Below the pieces are notes generated by a model. That model was given only the letters and a program-made list of their open reading frames with translations, made no database searches and was not told where the DNA came from. 64,000 bases of DNA, taken from assembly GCA_016758965.1 (NCBI GenBank), contig JAEPRB010000125.1, positions 53,456 to 117,455 on the forward strand, in the 5' to 3' direction. The stretch comes from Circinella minor (lineage: Eukaryota > Mucoromycota > Mucoromycetes > Mucorales > Lichtheimiaceae). The position numbers and the translations under genes were made by a program. Below, piece after piece: positions 11,438 to 25,000 of this stretch (positions are counted from its first letter, which is position 1; each line of letters starts with the position of its first letter).

Positions 11438-13990
11438 TCAATGAAATGAGGATGATGTTGAAGAATCTTCTGCAGATGATGGTGGAGGTGTAGGTTCATC
11501 AACGTGACCAAATTCGTCGAAACGGGTATGTAAAAATGGATGATTGAGGGCTTGTCTTGGAGTAATTCGCTTTTTCGGGTCGTACATGAGCATTTTACGT
11601 AACAAATCAAGAAATAGTCTATTATATTGTGTTGTGGGTGATATTTTTTCCTAACATAAACAATTATTATAATTATTTAGTTACTATCCTACTTTTCTTT
11701 GTACAAAACAAGCACTTAAAACTTACTGCAAGTGGTTTGGTATCAGCAAAATATTCACGAGATTTATAACTTGTAGATATATCAGGGTATCGTGTTCGAC
11801 CATTATAAAAGTGTTTCTTAGCTTCTTGACTTGCATTTCGAACGATGTGAGGTGGAAATTTCCCTAAGACAACTTCCATCATAGCTAAATGTTCTAGATT
11901 TTCATGTGTTTGAAATAATGCATCACCAGTATATAATTCAACGAGAACACATCCAATAGACCAAATATCGCATGGATAGGACCAGCCAGTACCAAGGATG
12001 ATTTCAGGTGCACGATAATGACGAGTGGATACAATGGATGAATGATATTCATTTTCAAACGTGGCTGAGCCAAAGTCAATCAACTGAATTTCTGTGTTAA
12101 GAAGAACTTGCTTAACCCATTTCTAAAATAATAAAGGTATGCATATTAATATCAGCCATTATCAAACACAAAAAAAAAAAAAAGGAAAGAAGAAATCTTC
12201 TTTTTCGCTGTTGTTGTGTGAGAAAAAAAAAGAAGAGGTAAAGAAAGGAAACGAGAATCTGGGAAAACGAAAAAAAAAGGGGGGGGGAGAGAGGGGAGTT
12301 GATCAGGAAAAAAGAAGTATGCCCAGTGCCAGTAAATCATTGTATCAATTACCTGCTCTTTACCATTTTCTATTGTTCGTACAGTAGCAGTTCGACTTGC
12401 ACTATTCATCAGCATAATGTTTTCTGGTTTTAAATCTGTATGCACTAATTTTTGATCATGTAAATCTATTAAAGTGTGGAAAATAAAAAAGTTTAGTATG
12501 TTTTTTTTTTCCTTCCGTCTGGGATGAGACGGACCGAAATAAAGATAGAGAGGAGTAATTAAAATTAAAAAAAAAAGAAGGCTGTGCGGGAGGGGGAAGT
12601 GGGGGGGGAGAGAAAAGAAAAAACTAGACAAACTATATTGCTACTTACATGCAACACTTTTCAAGACTTGACGGGCCATATCTTGTACGTGAGCAAGTGG
12701 GAATGGGTGAAAATCATTAAACTTTAAGAAATCAAAAACCGATTGATCAAGCATATCAAAGACCATGCAAACATGATCATAATGAGTAAATGTGGATCTT
12801 AGCTGAATACATTGACTATAGATTATCATTCAAATATACATTGAATATTAGTATCTTTTACATATATGTGTGAACATATGTATGTGACTCTTGATAGCAA
12901 CAGAAACTTACTATTGATTGGTAGGATCATGTTCCTTGAGTGTTTCGAGAACTCGGATTTCAATTCTGCTAGCTTCACGGTATTTGGGGACGGCGCGAAT
13001 GACTTTGATTGCAACGTAATCTCCAAATATGATATCTTTACATTTGAACACTTGACCAAAAGTGCCTTTTCCTAGTTCGGCCACTGATTTGTCTGTTTAT
13101 GTTATAGGTGTCAAATATACAGAAAAAGAGAGAAAGGTTATCCCGGAGGCCAAAAGGAGAGAATATTATAAAGAAAAAAGAAAGGAACATGATAAAGCAA
13201 AAAAAGAGTTTAAAAAAAACCATTCGATTAATTCAAGTTAGTAAGAAAAAAAATATTTATAAAAAGCCTTACATCGCCCTTTGAGGATATAATTGGCCCG
13301 GAAGATAAGGTGGCCATCTTTATCATCGATACATGGGTACTAAATAATAATAGGCACATCCTAATATTAAGTTTCTCGCTCTCTCATTTCTCCACTCCTT
13401 TCTATAATTATAATAATGCACTATATATATGAACCCTTAACTTACTTTGAGATTAGCGGCTGGTAACTCGGCTACATGAACAATGAATAATATATATATG
13501 TGTGTGTGTTTTTTAAGGGGGGAGGGTATATGATAATTATATATACATATATGAGACAGAAAGGGAAAGGGAACAAAGTAGGATTAATATTATTATTTTC
13601 ATTCATATCAACTTCATTTGTATAATTTTAAATGATCTTTTTTTTTTTCCGCGCAAAATTTTGCATATATGCTGTTGGGGGGAGGGGAGTGAAAGAATAA
13701 AAATAAAAGGAGAATGATTCTTATTATCATTATAATTATTTACCTTGTTGTGCTCGTTTTTTGGGCACTACAGAAGGATTTTCTTGTTGAATTCTTTTTC
13801 GTTTTGAACGCGTACACTGTGCAGGTGGTAAAGGAGCAGGACTATCATCATCAATCACAATAACTTCTTTTGGATATCCATTCTTATAAAACGTGTTCCA
13901 GTCTACTACGCCTCCTCGTCGTTTATTTGTTCCGGACATATTGGTTGTTGCTGTTGGAAGTGTCGCTGTAGCAACTGGAAGTGCGCACAT
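11438..13990 (-). CDS. KNS1: LAMMER (CLK/Kns1/Lkh1) dual-specificity protein kinase, 8 exons, 469 aa
   Basis: Exons in reading order: 13990-13744, 13471-13446, 13339-13273, 13092-12912, 12815-12649, 12465-12353, 12122-11727, 11650-11438; the frame closes over 470 codons. Kinase landmarks: glycine loop GKGTFGQVF (residues 121-129), VAIKV with catalytic Lys143, Glu158 in the C-helix, HTDLKPEN (238-245; the LAMMER-type HTD instead of HRD), DFG at 283-285, STRHYRAPE, and the motif [11 protein letters not shown] at about 342-352. Family knowledge: LAMMER kinases phosphorylate SR splicing factors and themselves, and regulate growth, stress response and flocculation in yeasts. The N-terminal 110 residues are basic and proline-rich with an IDDDSPAP segment. 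The motif has EVVLG where the usual form is ERILG. The start at 13990 could be replaced by an internal ATG at residue 18. The promoter is shared with the divergent ABC ATPase gene. Confidence 0.92.
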
Positions 13991-14595
13991 GATTATATAT
14001 ATATATAAAATTATATTTTACAAAAAAAAAAAAAAAAGTTGTTTTTTTTCTTATATATGTCTGTGCTGTTTTTGAGTGACAATGAAGTAAAAAAAAATAG
14101 AGCAAATGTACTGAATTTTCAATAAGAGATGAGTAAAAAGATAAAAATAAAAAAAGAAGATCGTTAAAAAAAGTGAAGAGAAGAGAAAAGGAAGACAAAA
14201 ACAAAACAAAAAAAGGTGGAAAGTGAAAAAGTCTGTGTGGGTTGTGGGTGTGTGGTGTAAGCTGTAGTGGATGGTTGGTGAATTATAAGTTGGGTGAATA
14301 ATAAAAGAAAACGAATAAGAAAAAAAAAAGTGATCGAAAAGGGAAAGTGTCACTCTGTCCCTCCCTCCCCCCTCCTCTTCCTCTCACTCCCCATTGTTTG
14401 CTTGTTTGGAAAGGAGAAACCGGTACTTATAATATAACAACAACTACCAACAACAATTATAAAATATTTTATCAAAAAGTGTTTACATGTGTATTTTATA
14501 ATGTATAAAACTCTTCGTTGCTTTTTTTTTTCTTTCTCTTTTTTTTTTTTCTTTTTTTGTCAGATCCCGTACATGTATACAACAGCAACAACAAC
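13991..14595. promoter_or_regulatory. Shared divergent promoter region
   Basis: 605 bp between the LAMMER kinase start (minus) and the ABC ATPase start (plus). It has long A/T tracts (14022-14036, 14520-14559) and a C/T-rich segment at 14355-14393 with many CCTCCC and CTC repeats. No discrete factor site can be assigned. Confidence 0.4.
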
Positions 14596-15745
14596 ATGGG
14601 AAGACCATTATTTGAAGCACATGGTATATCAATGCAGTTGGATGATAATAGAAGATGGTTATTTAAGGATATCGATATTGAATTAAACCAACGCGAAATC
14701 TTGGTCCTGCAAGGACCCAGCGGTACTGGGTAAGTAAATAAGAAATAATAAGCAAATCACATCATTCATCTTAAACCCAAAAAAAGGAATTTTCCCACTC
14801 ACTTTATTTTTACTATTACTACTATTCACTAATTCCATTCTCCTCTCCAATATTATTTGGTAATCCAATATGACAACATTTATCCATCATATAGAAAGAC
14901 AACTCTACTTAAGTGTTTAGCTGAATTAATTCCATATACAAGTGGATATAGTAAACTACGAGGCAAAAAACCAGTAGAATACGAGTTAGGGATCCCGGGT
15001 TGGCGTTCACGTGTTATGTACATTCCTCAAAGACCAACAGCACATCCAGGTTGTCCTTTAGATTTATTTAATATCGTAAAAAAGTTTTCGAGTCAAAAAG
15101 TAAAAAAGGATATTGGGGATCCTATACAGATCGGTATGCAATGGAATTTATCCGAATCTCATTTTACTGAAAAATGGTCAAACCTGTCTGGTGGTGAGAT
15201 GCAACGATGTGCTCTAGCTATTGCTATCTGTTTTAAACCAGATGTTCTTTTATTAGATGGTAAGCTTAAAGTGTTGAAAATAAATATGAAATAACTACTT
15301 TTCTTCGTAAATTCATCTTCCTTTGTACGTGTTTTATCGATTCGAGTAAAAAAAGATAGTGAACCTCACATGATTGATGATACATGATGACGGTGATGGC
15401 GATAATGATGATGATCATAATCCAATACTATTGTATTTATACCTTTCAATTCTATAAATATTAGAACCCACATCGGCATTAGATCCAGATTCGGCAGGAA
15501 AAGTCGAAGAAAGTTTGAAAAAATTTGCTTGTATTTGGATTACTCATGATTCACGTCAAGCTGATCGTGTAGGCACAAGACATATTACACTTTCTCGATC
15601 ACACCCGTCAACTCCAACTGATTCTGAATATGAAGAAAATCAGCAAGTCAATATGCCGAAACGACGGCAAGAGCAGCAACCACAACGTTCAAGACGCTTA
15701 TCACCGAGTGCTTTTAGAGGTGGGCTGCCTGTAGATATCACATAA
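14596..15745 (+). CDS. Stand-alone ABC ATPase subunit, FetA/STAR1-like, 3 exons, 259 aa
   Basis: Exons 14596-14729, 14895-15259, 15465-15745 close over 260 codons. It has all motifs of an ABC nucleotide-binding domain: Walker A GPSGTGKTT (split by intron 1), the Q-loop region YIPQRP, signature LSGGEMQR, Walker B DVLLLDEPTSALD (split by intron 2), and the switch histidine in WITHD. There is no membrane domain, so it must pair with a separate permease. The HPGCPLDLF and WITHD region resembles bacterial YbbL/FetA and plant STAR1/ABCI17 subunits that act with UPF0014 permeases (metal or UDP-glucose export). No such partner lies in this window. The 60-residue C-terminal tail is polar and Gln/Arg-rich. 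The start used is the first ATG directly before the conserved strand; an upstream in-frame ATG at 14518 would only add a poly-Phe leader. Confidence 0.85.
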
Positions 15746-16000
15746 AAAACACAAAATAAAAAACATATACTCTTATATAATAATGTATAAGTATCAACTT
15801 TAAAAAGAAGAGAAATAATTTTTAATAGTATATAAGAAAAGAAAGGAAAAGGGAAATATAAACGAGTAATGAAGTAAAATGTTATGTGAAAAGGAGGAAG
15901 AGAGGAAACAAAGGAAAACATAAATACAGTTTAAAAAGAAAAGGTTTTTGGGTTGAATTTTTTAATACCACTACTACTACTACTACTACTATTATTATTA

Positions 16001-19000
16001 TTACATGCGACCTTGCAATACATTTTCAATGCATGCATTAATATAATCTTTTCGGCCTGCCATGGAAATACCAAATACTTGTTGTAATTCTTCACGAACT
16101 TGTTTCTTGGTAACCTTAGTTAAATCAGCAGATGCTAAAATACGTTTTACTTCGGCCAAAATTTCTTCGTTGGAAGGTCCACTGTTATTGCTGAAATCTT
16201 CCATTAACAAGGATTGACTGCTTCCATGAACGGAACCAGCAGCTGGAGGAGGTGGTGGTTGCATCATAAAGGAAGATGAGGATGCCATCATGGAAGGTCG
16301 TTGTTGTGGCATTTGTTGAGAGATCATGGATGAGCGCATATGAGGTTGTGAAGAAGTATATGGCATCATGGGTATCGATGCAGAAGAAGGCATCATGACA
16401 CTGCCTCCATCTCCATAAAAGCCTGCTTGAGAAGGTGGTGGATGATTGTTGTTATTATTCATCATCATACTATGGGTATACATGCTCATGTTGTCGTTCA
16501 TACCGCCACCTCCATAGACACTTTCACTGCCACCCATAGGCGTCATTGTACCACGTGCTCGACTACGATGTGTATAACTGCTTCGACTACTGCTGCCTTG
16601 GGACATACCATCGCTCCAATAATCGTCTGCCAAAAGCATCTTTTCATATTGTGACCAAGTCATATTAGGAATTGATTTAGGATCAAATTCACCTTCATCA
16701 ACGACTGCCAACTTTTTACCCTTTTCACCAACGACCACACGGGTGTTACCCCATGAGAAATCATCGAAATGCCAGTAAGAATAGATTGGGATATAGAACC
16801 AGAATACAGGGATAGCCAAAATAGATACCAACATCCATAAAATGTATTCCCATCGTCGTTTAACAATAAACAAAAGTGCTTGAAGACCATAAGTACCTGC
16901 CAACACAATGATGGTCAAATAAGGAATTGTGTTTTCAAGCTGAGTCAACTTGTAAATGAGATAGCCCAAGTAACCAACAATAGCAGGCATCACAAGAGTA
17001 CTGATCAGATCCAGCATGACAATGAAACGCATGGAGAAGCAACAGAAACCACAAAGACGGGGCAAGAATGCCAATTCGCCTAAATTATGAATAGTAGAAT
17101 TAATCCATCGACGACGTTGAGATACCAAAACGCTCCACATATCCGGTGCATTAGTTTTACATTGTGCATCAGGGACAAACTTGGTTTTAAAATTAGGGAA
17201 ATGTTTCAATAGTAATGTAGTCAAGTATCGATCTTCACCCAAATGTAGCAAGTTTTTCTTGTGCAACGTATCGACCTTGTTAATTTGATAATCGGCAATG
17301 ATATCATTGCTGCAATATAAGAGACGTTTACCATCGACTGTACGAACACGATACATGGTGAAACAACCAGGTAAACAGGTAACAGTAGAAAATAATGATT
17401 CGAATGCCTTAATCATGTGATGGGAAATAAAGTATTCGTACACTTGAATCATAGTTGTCCAGGTTGATTTTTCATTCGCCAACGTCGTTTCACCACATAT
17501 ACCAATAATCTTGGAATCATGCGCCATGGAAGAAGCCAAGAAAGTCATACCATCTGGCAACACCTCAGTATCGGCATCCACCATCAATACATATTCGTAG
17601 AGGGCAGGGCTGACACCAATAACGTTCTTCATTTGATGATAAATTTCCAACTGTAAAGGTGACATAGGTGCATCATGGTGAACACGGTTCAAGAATTGCA
17701 TCAAGACCAATTGAGAATCACGCTTGCCTCTGTTACCGGGCTTGGACCGTTCAGTTGGTTTACCGCACTTGACAACGACGAGATAAGGAACAACATGTCC
17801 CGATACCTCATAAAGACCCGAATAAATCTTGCCCATATTATGCTGCTTTTGGCCCTCGCCAACGGAAATAAATGAAAGTGGTTCAGGATCTACTTGAGGA
17901 TCTACACCCAGAATATCCAATACGATACGTGGTGTAGGTCGATCGTTACCACTACCAACAATCATACCATCACAAATAACAAACAGAAGTTTACGTTTAT
18001 CATCATATCGTAAAGTAGCAATGGAATCAATCGTCAATCGTAATGATTCCTCGTCTTCGGTATAACAAGTGACTTGAGTAATGATAAATTTGTCCAATTC
18101 TTCGGGAACACGGGTAGTACCCAATCGGAAAGCGGCCAAAAACTTGAATATAATGACAGCACAAAGTAAACAAGTGACGATCAATAACAAGTAGGTGGAG
18201 AATTGACATTTAGGTGAATTACGACCATCCACCATTCCAACATAAAACAGGTTCCGTAAGCAGACAAGTTGGCGGTTCCTGGCTGCAGCATCCATATTCA
18301 AGCCATGGAAATCTTTAGAGACATCTTCACCACTCTTTTGTCGGAAAAGATCGACCACACTTTGATCCATAAAGTTGAGATCAACATCACCAGGTGCTTG
18401 TTGATTGGGTGGTGTTTGAACAAATCGTCCACCCATATCGTATTGTGTCAAATCATAAATATGATTATCAAGAATAGCCCATTTGCGAGTGGTCCGAATA
18501 CCATTTACCGTGGTTTCACTGGATGCCTGATCACTGACTGCCTTTGGTTCATAACCCATATTGCCTATCTTGTAGTTTCTTCGCAACATGGTCATTTTTT
18601 GGAAATACCAATCAGGTTGGTAATTATCAGAAGAGTAACGAAAATCATGGTACTTGGCATTATCATCGGTTGAGTTGACTTGATAATTAAGTGACACGAA
18701 TTCTGAGACAGAACCAGTTGCACCTTCACAAAGTGCTGATACTTGAACAGGGAATAAATCAGTGACATCTTGCCCACCATATTCGAGAACGGAATCGCTT
18801 GGAATAATGTTACTTGGATAATGACGTGGTGCAAAATTGGTCAAATCAAACACTTCACCACGAATGGAAACATAGGCTTTTTCTTTTTCGCTATACGACT
18901 GTAGTTCACTTTCGGAAAACACAGCTTGATGAGGACAGACAATTTCACCAAAAAAGACCAAGAACCAAACAATAAATGCACAGAGGAACACAATAATCAT

Positions 19001-22000
19001 ACAAAGCGCAACCTTTTCACGCCAGGCAATACGAACATCTTTACGTTTCATACGACCGCACCAAATTAAGAATTTGGATGGAATCCACCAAGTCACTGCC
19101 CACACAAAAAATAACCATTGTTTACGTTGTCTGGATTGTTGTGATTCGTCTTCTTCTGTCTCATCCAAATTTTCCTTTTCTGCTACGGGAGGACCCGTTG
19201 GGCGTAACATCATGTTATCAGGACCATAAGATTCAGAACCATAGACAGAATCGTCATGTTCCCGATAGCCACCACCACTGGGAGTAGATCCATCTTGATA
19301 GTAATAGTCATCATCAGAATAGAATGAACGTTGATCATCTTGTTGCTGGAATCTTCCAACAGGTGGAGGGGGGAGTGGGCCTGAATTCATAAGATTGAAG
19401 TCTGAGCCAGATTGTCGTGACATGTCGCGTTGTAATAATGATTCTTCAGGATCGTGCCCATCGCGTGTCATTGGTGGTGTGTCATCGTATATTAATGAAT
19501 CCTCTTCCATACCAGCGGCACCTGCTGCTCCAACTGTGGCAGCGGCTGCAACCTTGGTTGCATCCTTGTTACGTCGCTGTTCATCCTTTTCAAGGACACG
19601 TAATTGGTCTTCTAGAATACGCCATACACCATCGCCCAAAAATATCTAAATTTAATTTATCTATTATTAGTATCACTTTTTTTTTTATCACTGTCTGTTT
19701 ATCACACATATACACATACTCTATCTATCTCTTTATATCATTTTTTTCCGTCCTCCACATATGCACAAATTAAATATATAATGTACCTTTGAAGATCCAA
19801 CAGCTACATCTGAAGCTGTCCAACTCATTTGTTGTACGATAGATTCAATTTGAGCACGTGGTAATCGACCTGGTTCACCGTTAAGAACAGCAGCATACCG
19901 TTCCAAAAATTCCTCATGGGTATATGCCACACCATATTGTGCTGTGGTCTGTTGAGCAATATCAGCTAAGCCAAGTGCTGCTGCCTGTCGACCTAAACAA
20001 CGCGAATCGGTTTGAGATGGTGTCTGAGATTCATTCGGCCGCAAACAAAAGACTGACCAAATTTTTGCATCTTGTAAAGTACCCATAAGATCATCCATGG
20101 CTGCTTGTAAATTACCCACTATACTTCCGCCTTCAGCAGCTTCTTCTCTTTGTTGTTGCTGTTGTTGCTTTGCTGTTCGTCGTTGACTTTGACGCATAGA
20201 TGGTTGACGCATAGGCTTTTGTTGTGCTGAAATGACTGCATCTTGGTCCTTGGGATGACTTTGTGTTGCTAGATTCTTGTCCCACAAATCAACCAAAAAG
20301 ACGTTCCACGAGGCGGGCATACCCGCACCACCGCGAAATAAGGAAACAAAATCGACCGAGACCTGATCATTATTGGCTTCTAAGAATCCGTTGGGATCAT
20401 AGGTTACCTTGGCTTGGAAATGCTGAATAGCAAATTGACGTTGTTGACTTCCAGGTGCATTGGAGGATGAAAAATAAGGACTGTTGCCATTGTATTTAAT
20501 TAAAGAGTCGACTAGGTCAGCATCGGTAAGTTGTTTTTTGCCCTTGCGAACATTTTCAGACATACTGTGAATGAGAGAGCACACGCCACGTGATGGACGG
20601 TAAAGCAAGTCGTAGACATTGGCAGTCTGGTAACGCGGTGTGACATGTGGAACCGTTGTAAGGCCTTCTTGGTCGTACACATCTGTTGCAAATATTTGGC
20701 TGGTAATGAACCCGTGAATACGTTCCGCTGCTAAATTTGCAACTAATGAATGGAATTTATATTGTTGTTGTTGCTGTTGGCTATGATAACCAGGCAAATC
20801 CACCACACCAATAAAACTATTAAACTTATCGGCACATAACTTGTTATTGATTCTTTCAACAATCCAAGCAAATAACAAGGAATATAATGTACGTGCTAAT
20901 TCGTCTCTTTGTTGTGAAGCTTGTTCTGCATTCAAAATCAAGGTAGTGACATCCTTTCGAATTAAAGCGGTCTTGAACACCAATACATTTTCTAAAGCAC
21001 GTGGATCGACACCGAGAAAGTCTGCAACTAAATCCAGAACATCGGTATTCTTGACATAAGCAGCATCTTGATTGTTGAAACCTCCTGGGTCAACAAATTG
21101 CAAATTACCAAGATGTAAAAGAGCAGCCAATAATTGTAAGATACGTTGAATATGTTCACGGCGAAAACCAGCAGACTTTAACGCAGATTTTAAATCAACT
21201 AAGTTGTCGTCTTGTTGTTGATGTTGTCTTTGTAAATTATTGCGTAGATAATTAAATTCGGTAGGTTGTTGTAATTGAAGTTGTTGACGTTCATCTTGTG
21301 TAGCACCACGGAGTAAATGATGGAAAACTTGAAATTGTGCGTCAGAGGTAGAGGTTAATCGTGACTTTTCGAGGAAGTAATGAATGGTTTTAGCACCCAC
21401 CATACGACCTCTTTCACTAAATTGAATCTCGGCATAATAACCATACCGTGATGCATCCTTGTTTTGATGTGTTGCTGCACTACCAAAGCAATCCAAAATG
21501 GCTTGTGAATGGATCAGTTGAGCTTGAACCTTGGTTTCCTTTTTATGGCTGCTCAGTCGCACCAAATGGCGGATTATCAAATTTCGGATCTGGGTCTTGC
21601 CACTGCCAGATTCACCACTGTCATACCATTCATGAGAAAACATAACAACAAAAAAGCCAGTTAGAGATTCACTTTATTTATTTTTTTCTTTTTGGTAATA
21701 TGTAATTTATTAAAGAAAACCCTTTTCTTCTTCTTCTTCTTTACTTTCTAATAATATACTTACACGACTAAAATGCCTTGATCATTACCAGTACGACGCA
21801 TATAAAAGTAAGCTCGATTTACAAGGTCGAAAATATGTGGCTGTTGCTGTTGTGATTCTTGTCCTTGTTGAATATTTGTATCTTTATAAGAGGCAACAAA
21901 CTCAAGCCCAGTTTGATCGTCATTTAATGGTAGTGTTTTATATGGATTAATGGCGACAAGTTGGTGTGCGCCAAGACGGGTATATATTTGATATGTTTCA

Positions 22001-22095
22001 TATCGTGCACGAAGGCATCCCACCACATTATCATCATTTAAGTTGGAAAGTGTCGCCAGATCCGTCGTCTTGGGATCTCGTTTTTGTTTACCCAT
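16001..22095 (-). CDS. CHS: Chitin synthase with myosin motor-like domain (class V type), 3 exons, 1935 aa
   Basis: Exons in reading order: 22095-21764, 21617-19787, 19645-16001; phases close over 1936 codons. Domains: myosin motor-like head in residues 1 to about 720 with P-loop GESGSGKT (112-119), switch I-like NKDASRYGYYAEIQF and switch II-like VVDLPGYHS; transmembrane helices near 895 and 930; a cytochrome b5-like domain at about 950-1055; the family-2 glycosyltransferase core with DADTEV, GEDRYLTTLL (about 1523) and SQRRRW (about 1563); C-terminal helices; and a DEK_C domain in the last 55 residues (SNEEILAEVKRIL onward). It makes cell-wall chitin at growing tips, and the motor region helps secretion and retention there in filamentous fungi. 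Intact P-loop and switch I plus DEK_C fit class V rather than class VII. The degenerate switch II (GY in place of GFE) raises doubt about true motor activity. Confidence 0.95.
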
Positions 22096-25000
22096 ATTTT
22101 TTATTGTTATTATGTTGTTATTATTACTGATTTTAGACTGTTGTGATTATATGAACATAAAGAGAAAGAGAGAGAGAGAGAAAGAGATATGCAAAAAAAA
22201 ATATGAGTTTATATATATATAATGCTTTTTTTTTTCTTTCTTTCTTGCTGTTTAAAATAACAGACAAGAAAGTGATATAAAAAGTAAAAAAAGAAAAGGT
22301 TATATATATATTTATGAAGAAGAGAGGTGTCGAAATGAAATATGTCTATGAAGAAGAGAAAAAGAAGAAGAAAATAAAAAAATAGAAAGAAAAAAGAAAA
22401 AAAAAAAAAGGGGGGGGGGAAGAGAAGAAAGAAAGAAAAAAAAAAGTGAGAATTCAAAAAGAGGTGTAATATGGATTGGGGGCGCGGAAGACTAAGAAAA
22501 AAAAGGTTTATTTTTTGATACCCAAGCGACATATTTGGGTATGGAAAGAATAAAAAAGCTATCCCAGTTCCGAAAGTCCCAGTTTTTTGAAAAGATAAAA
22601 ATAGTGTGTGTTGCTATGTGTAACCCTAACGAATTATGTTAATGGATCATTTATGGTTTGACTGGAAAAAATAAAGCATCAATCACACCACACACGTTTA
22701 CAAGGTTGGGCAAAGTGCAAAAATAAATATTCCATAAAAAAAAAAAAAAAAAAGACCCACATTTCGTTCCCAAAAATAATGAGGGAAAGGAGTAGAAAAG
22801 AGAGGAGTTTTGATAAAATATACAGAAAAGAATTGTGTATATATATATCCTCTTTTTATTGTTTCTTTTTTAGCTTATATGATTAATTAACTCTTCTTTT
22901 TTTTTATATATTGATTATTATCAGGGGTAAAAATCATAGCCAAAGCGATCTTTTTTTTGGCTATAGTGCGCCTACATCACCCATTACATTAGTTAGCTTC
23001 ACTATAGCACCGTATTACCATAATTATTTTTTAGTGTTTTTTTTTTTTTTTTCCTCCCTTCAACTCTCTCTTAATATTTAGTGCTTTTTTGCGTTACTAT
23101 GCTAAAATCTCTCAAGTTTAATTCATGTTGTCCTTGACATTATTGAACTATTTTAATAATTCGATCCTCAATGTAAAAATATGGTGATCTACCAAAATAA
23201 TTGTTAAAATAAAAAAAAAAACCATCTTTTTGATTACAATTCATTAAACAAATGGCGATCGTAGACGGGAGCGGAAGGTCGGTAACAAGAAAAAGTGTGA
23301 TTTAAAATGTGTATATATTATAAATATATATATATATTATTACTATAAAAGGAAGGTGAAAAAATAATTTAGCACACAAGGAAGCAGGTGCAAGAAAGAT
23401 AATTATAGCAACCATAGTAATAATTATCACAATTTTTCTTTTATAATATTTCATTTTATCTTATCTTATTCTGCCCAAAGAGTTGTAACAATACTTTTAA
23501 AGGATCATCTTTGGTATTTTTTTTTTTAGTATCAGAACATAAAGGGAGGTTGTTAAATTCTTGCGGAAGATAAAGAGAAATAGATATGTACATGCAGTAA
23601 TATATTGCGCAGTTTTGTTTCACTTTGTCGCGTCTCTATTGCTGGCATTGAAGATGTAGCTGTTAACAATTATGTCGATTTTTTGAAAACTAATAAAAAA
23701 ATGATAGTACTTTTTTTTTGGTCTGCCGCTAACCTTTTGATTAATGGTCTTTCTCTACACGCTTTTTGTGTTAAATCCCATTATTATGGTAACACATGTG
23801 TTATTGTGTTACTTAAACTGGTGGAATAAATCCGATATATTTATTATAACAGGAGAAGCTTCCGTGCGTTACACCGATGTGGAGAGGGGGCTTTTTTTTT
23901 TTTATATATAATTGCTTATACTTTTCTCTTAACTTTTTGTTCATAATATTCATGTACACAGTTCTGCATCATCAAGGCCTGCATATTTTTTATTTACAGA
24001 TTTTATAGAAATAATGTTAAGTTTGTTGTAGTAAGAATGTCAGCCAGTGTCTTTTTTTTAAAAAAAAAAAAAAAAACATGTCCTGTAATACTGTATAAGT
24101 CTTTTCAATAAGTGTATTGTTGAGTATATATGTTGATTATGAACTTTACTAAATCCAAGATTTTCGATTTGATATAGATAACTTTTTATACCATCGATTT
24201 TCCTTTTTCCTTTTCTTCTTTCTCAGTGAGAATGCCAAATCGCTGATTACTATTGGCACTATTTTACAGTTCCACCTGTTTTGGGTTTTGGTACATTGAC
24301 CACAAAACATATTTATTATTGAATTCTAGTGTTACAAGGTGGCGTAATTAAGTTTTAACATTTAGAGAATGATGGCGTCACGGGCGTCATTCATTGTAAC
24401 TTGCTGCAGTAATGTTTGATAATTATTTGTATCATTTTCGCAAACTGGTAATTCTCGGTAATACTAACTTGTCCCAAGGAATTTATTCTCTCTTTCTAGT
24501 TGCCTCACGCAGGATTTCTTTGTTTTGACAACTTCATCAGGTAGTGGTGACCTTGCTCCTTATACCGACTCCTGAATTATTCATTCAAGAAATGTACAGA
24601 CACTTAACGACGTTGAAGCACATCCACTGGAGATAATAATATACAATCAATGCTTCTGAGAATAACAGTGAAAGTTTGAAGTGGGGTGTAGGTTATTTCC
24701 TTGATCGGAAGGAATCTATGAAGTAGGTCGTCACAACTGCTAATAGCGATGAAAATGGTTTTTATTCACGTTGCAAAGTCAGGTTTCTGATACTCTTTAT
24801 AGACACCATTTGTACCATTCTACAATAAAATGATTTATAAATACTACGATATTTACATAACCAATAATCTATAAGAGCACGTGTATAGTCTGGTCCAAGT
24901 ATTCAGCGTTAAGCAATTTCAGGTAATAAAAATAAAGGGAAACAACAACTTGTTGTTATGAATATCATCTCAAACGTACGTAATTAATTTAATATCATAC

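Noticed and set aside
12152..12631. 159-codon minus-strand ORF
   Set aside because: Reads through two introns of the LAMMER kinase gene; only 12353-12465 is an exon.
23605..23829. 74-codon plus-strand ORF in the gene-poor stretch
   Set aside because: No family motif, no splice partner and no conserved start context; not better than chance.
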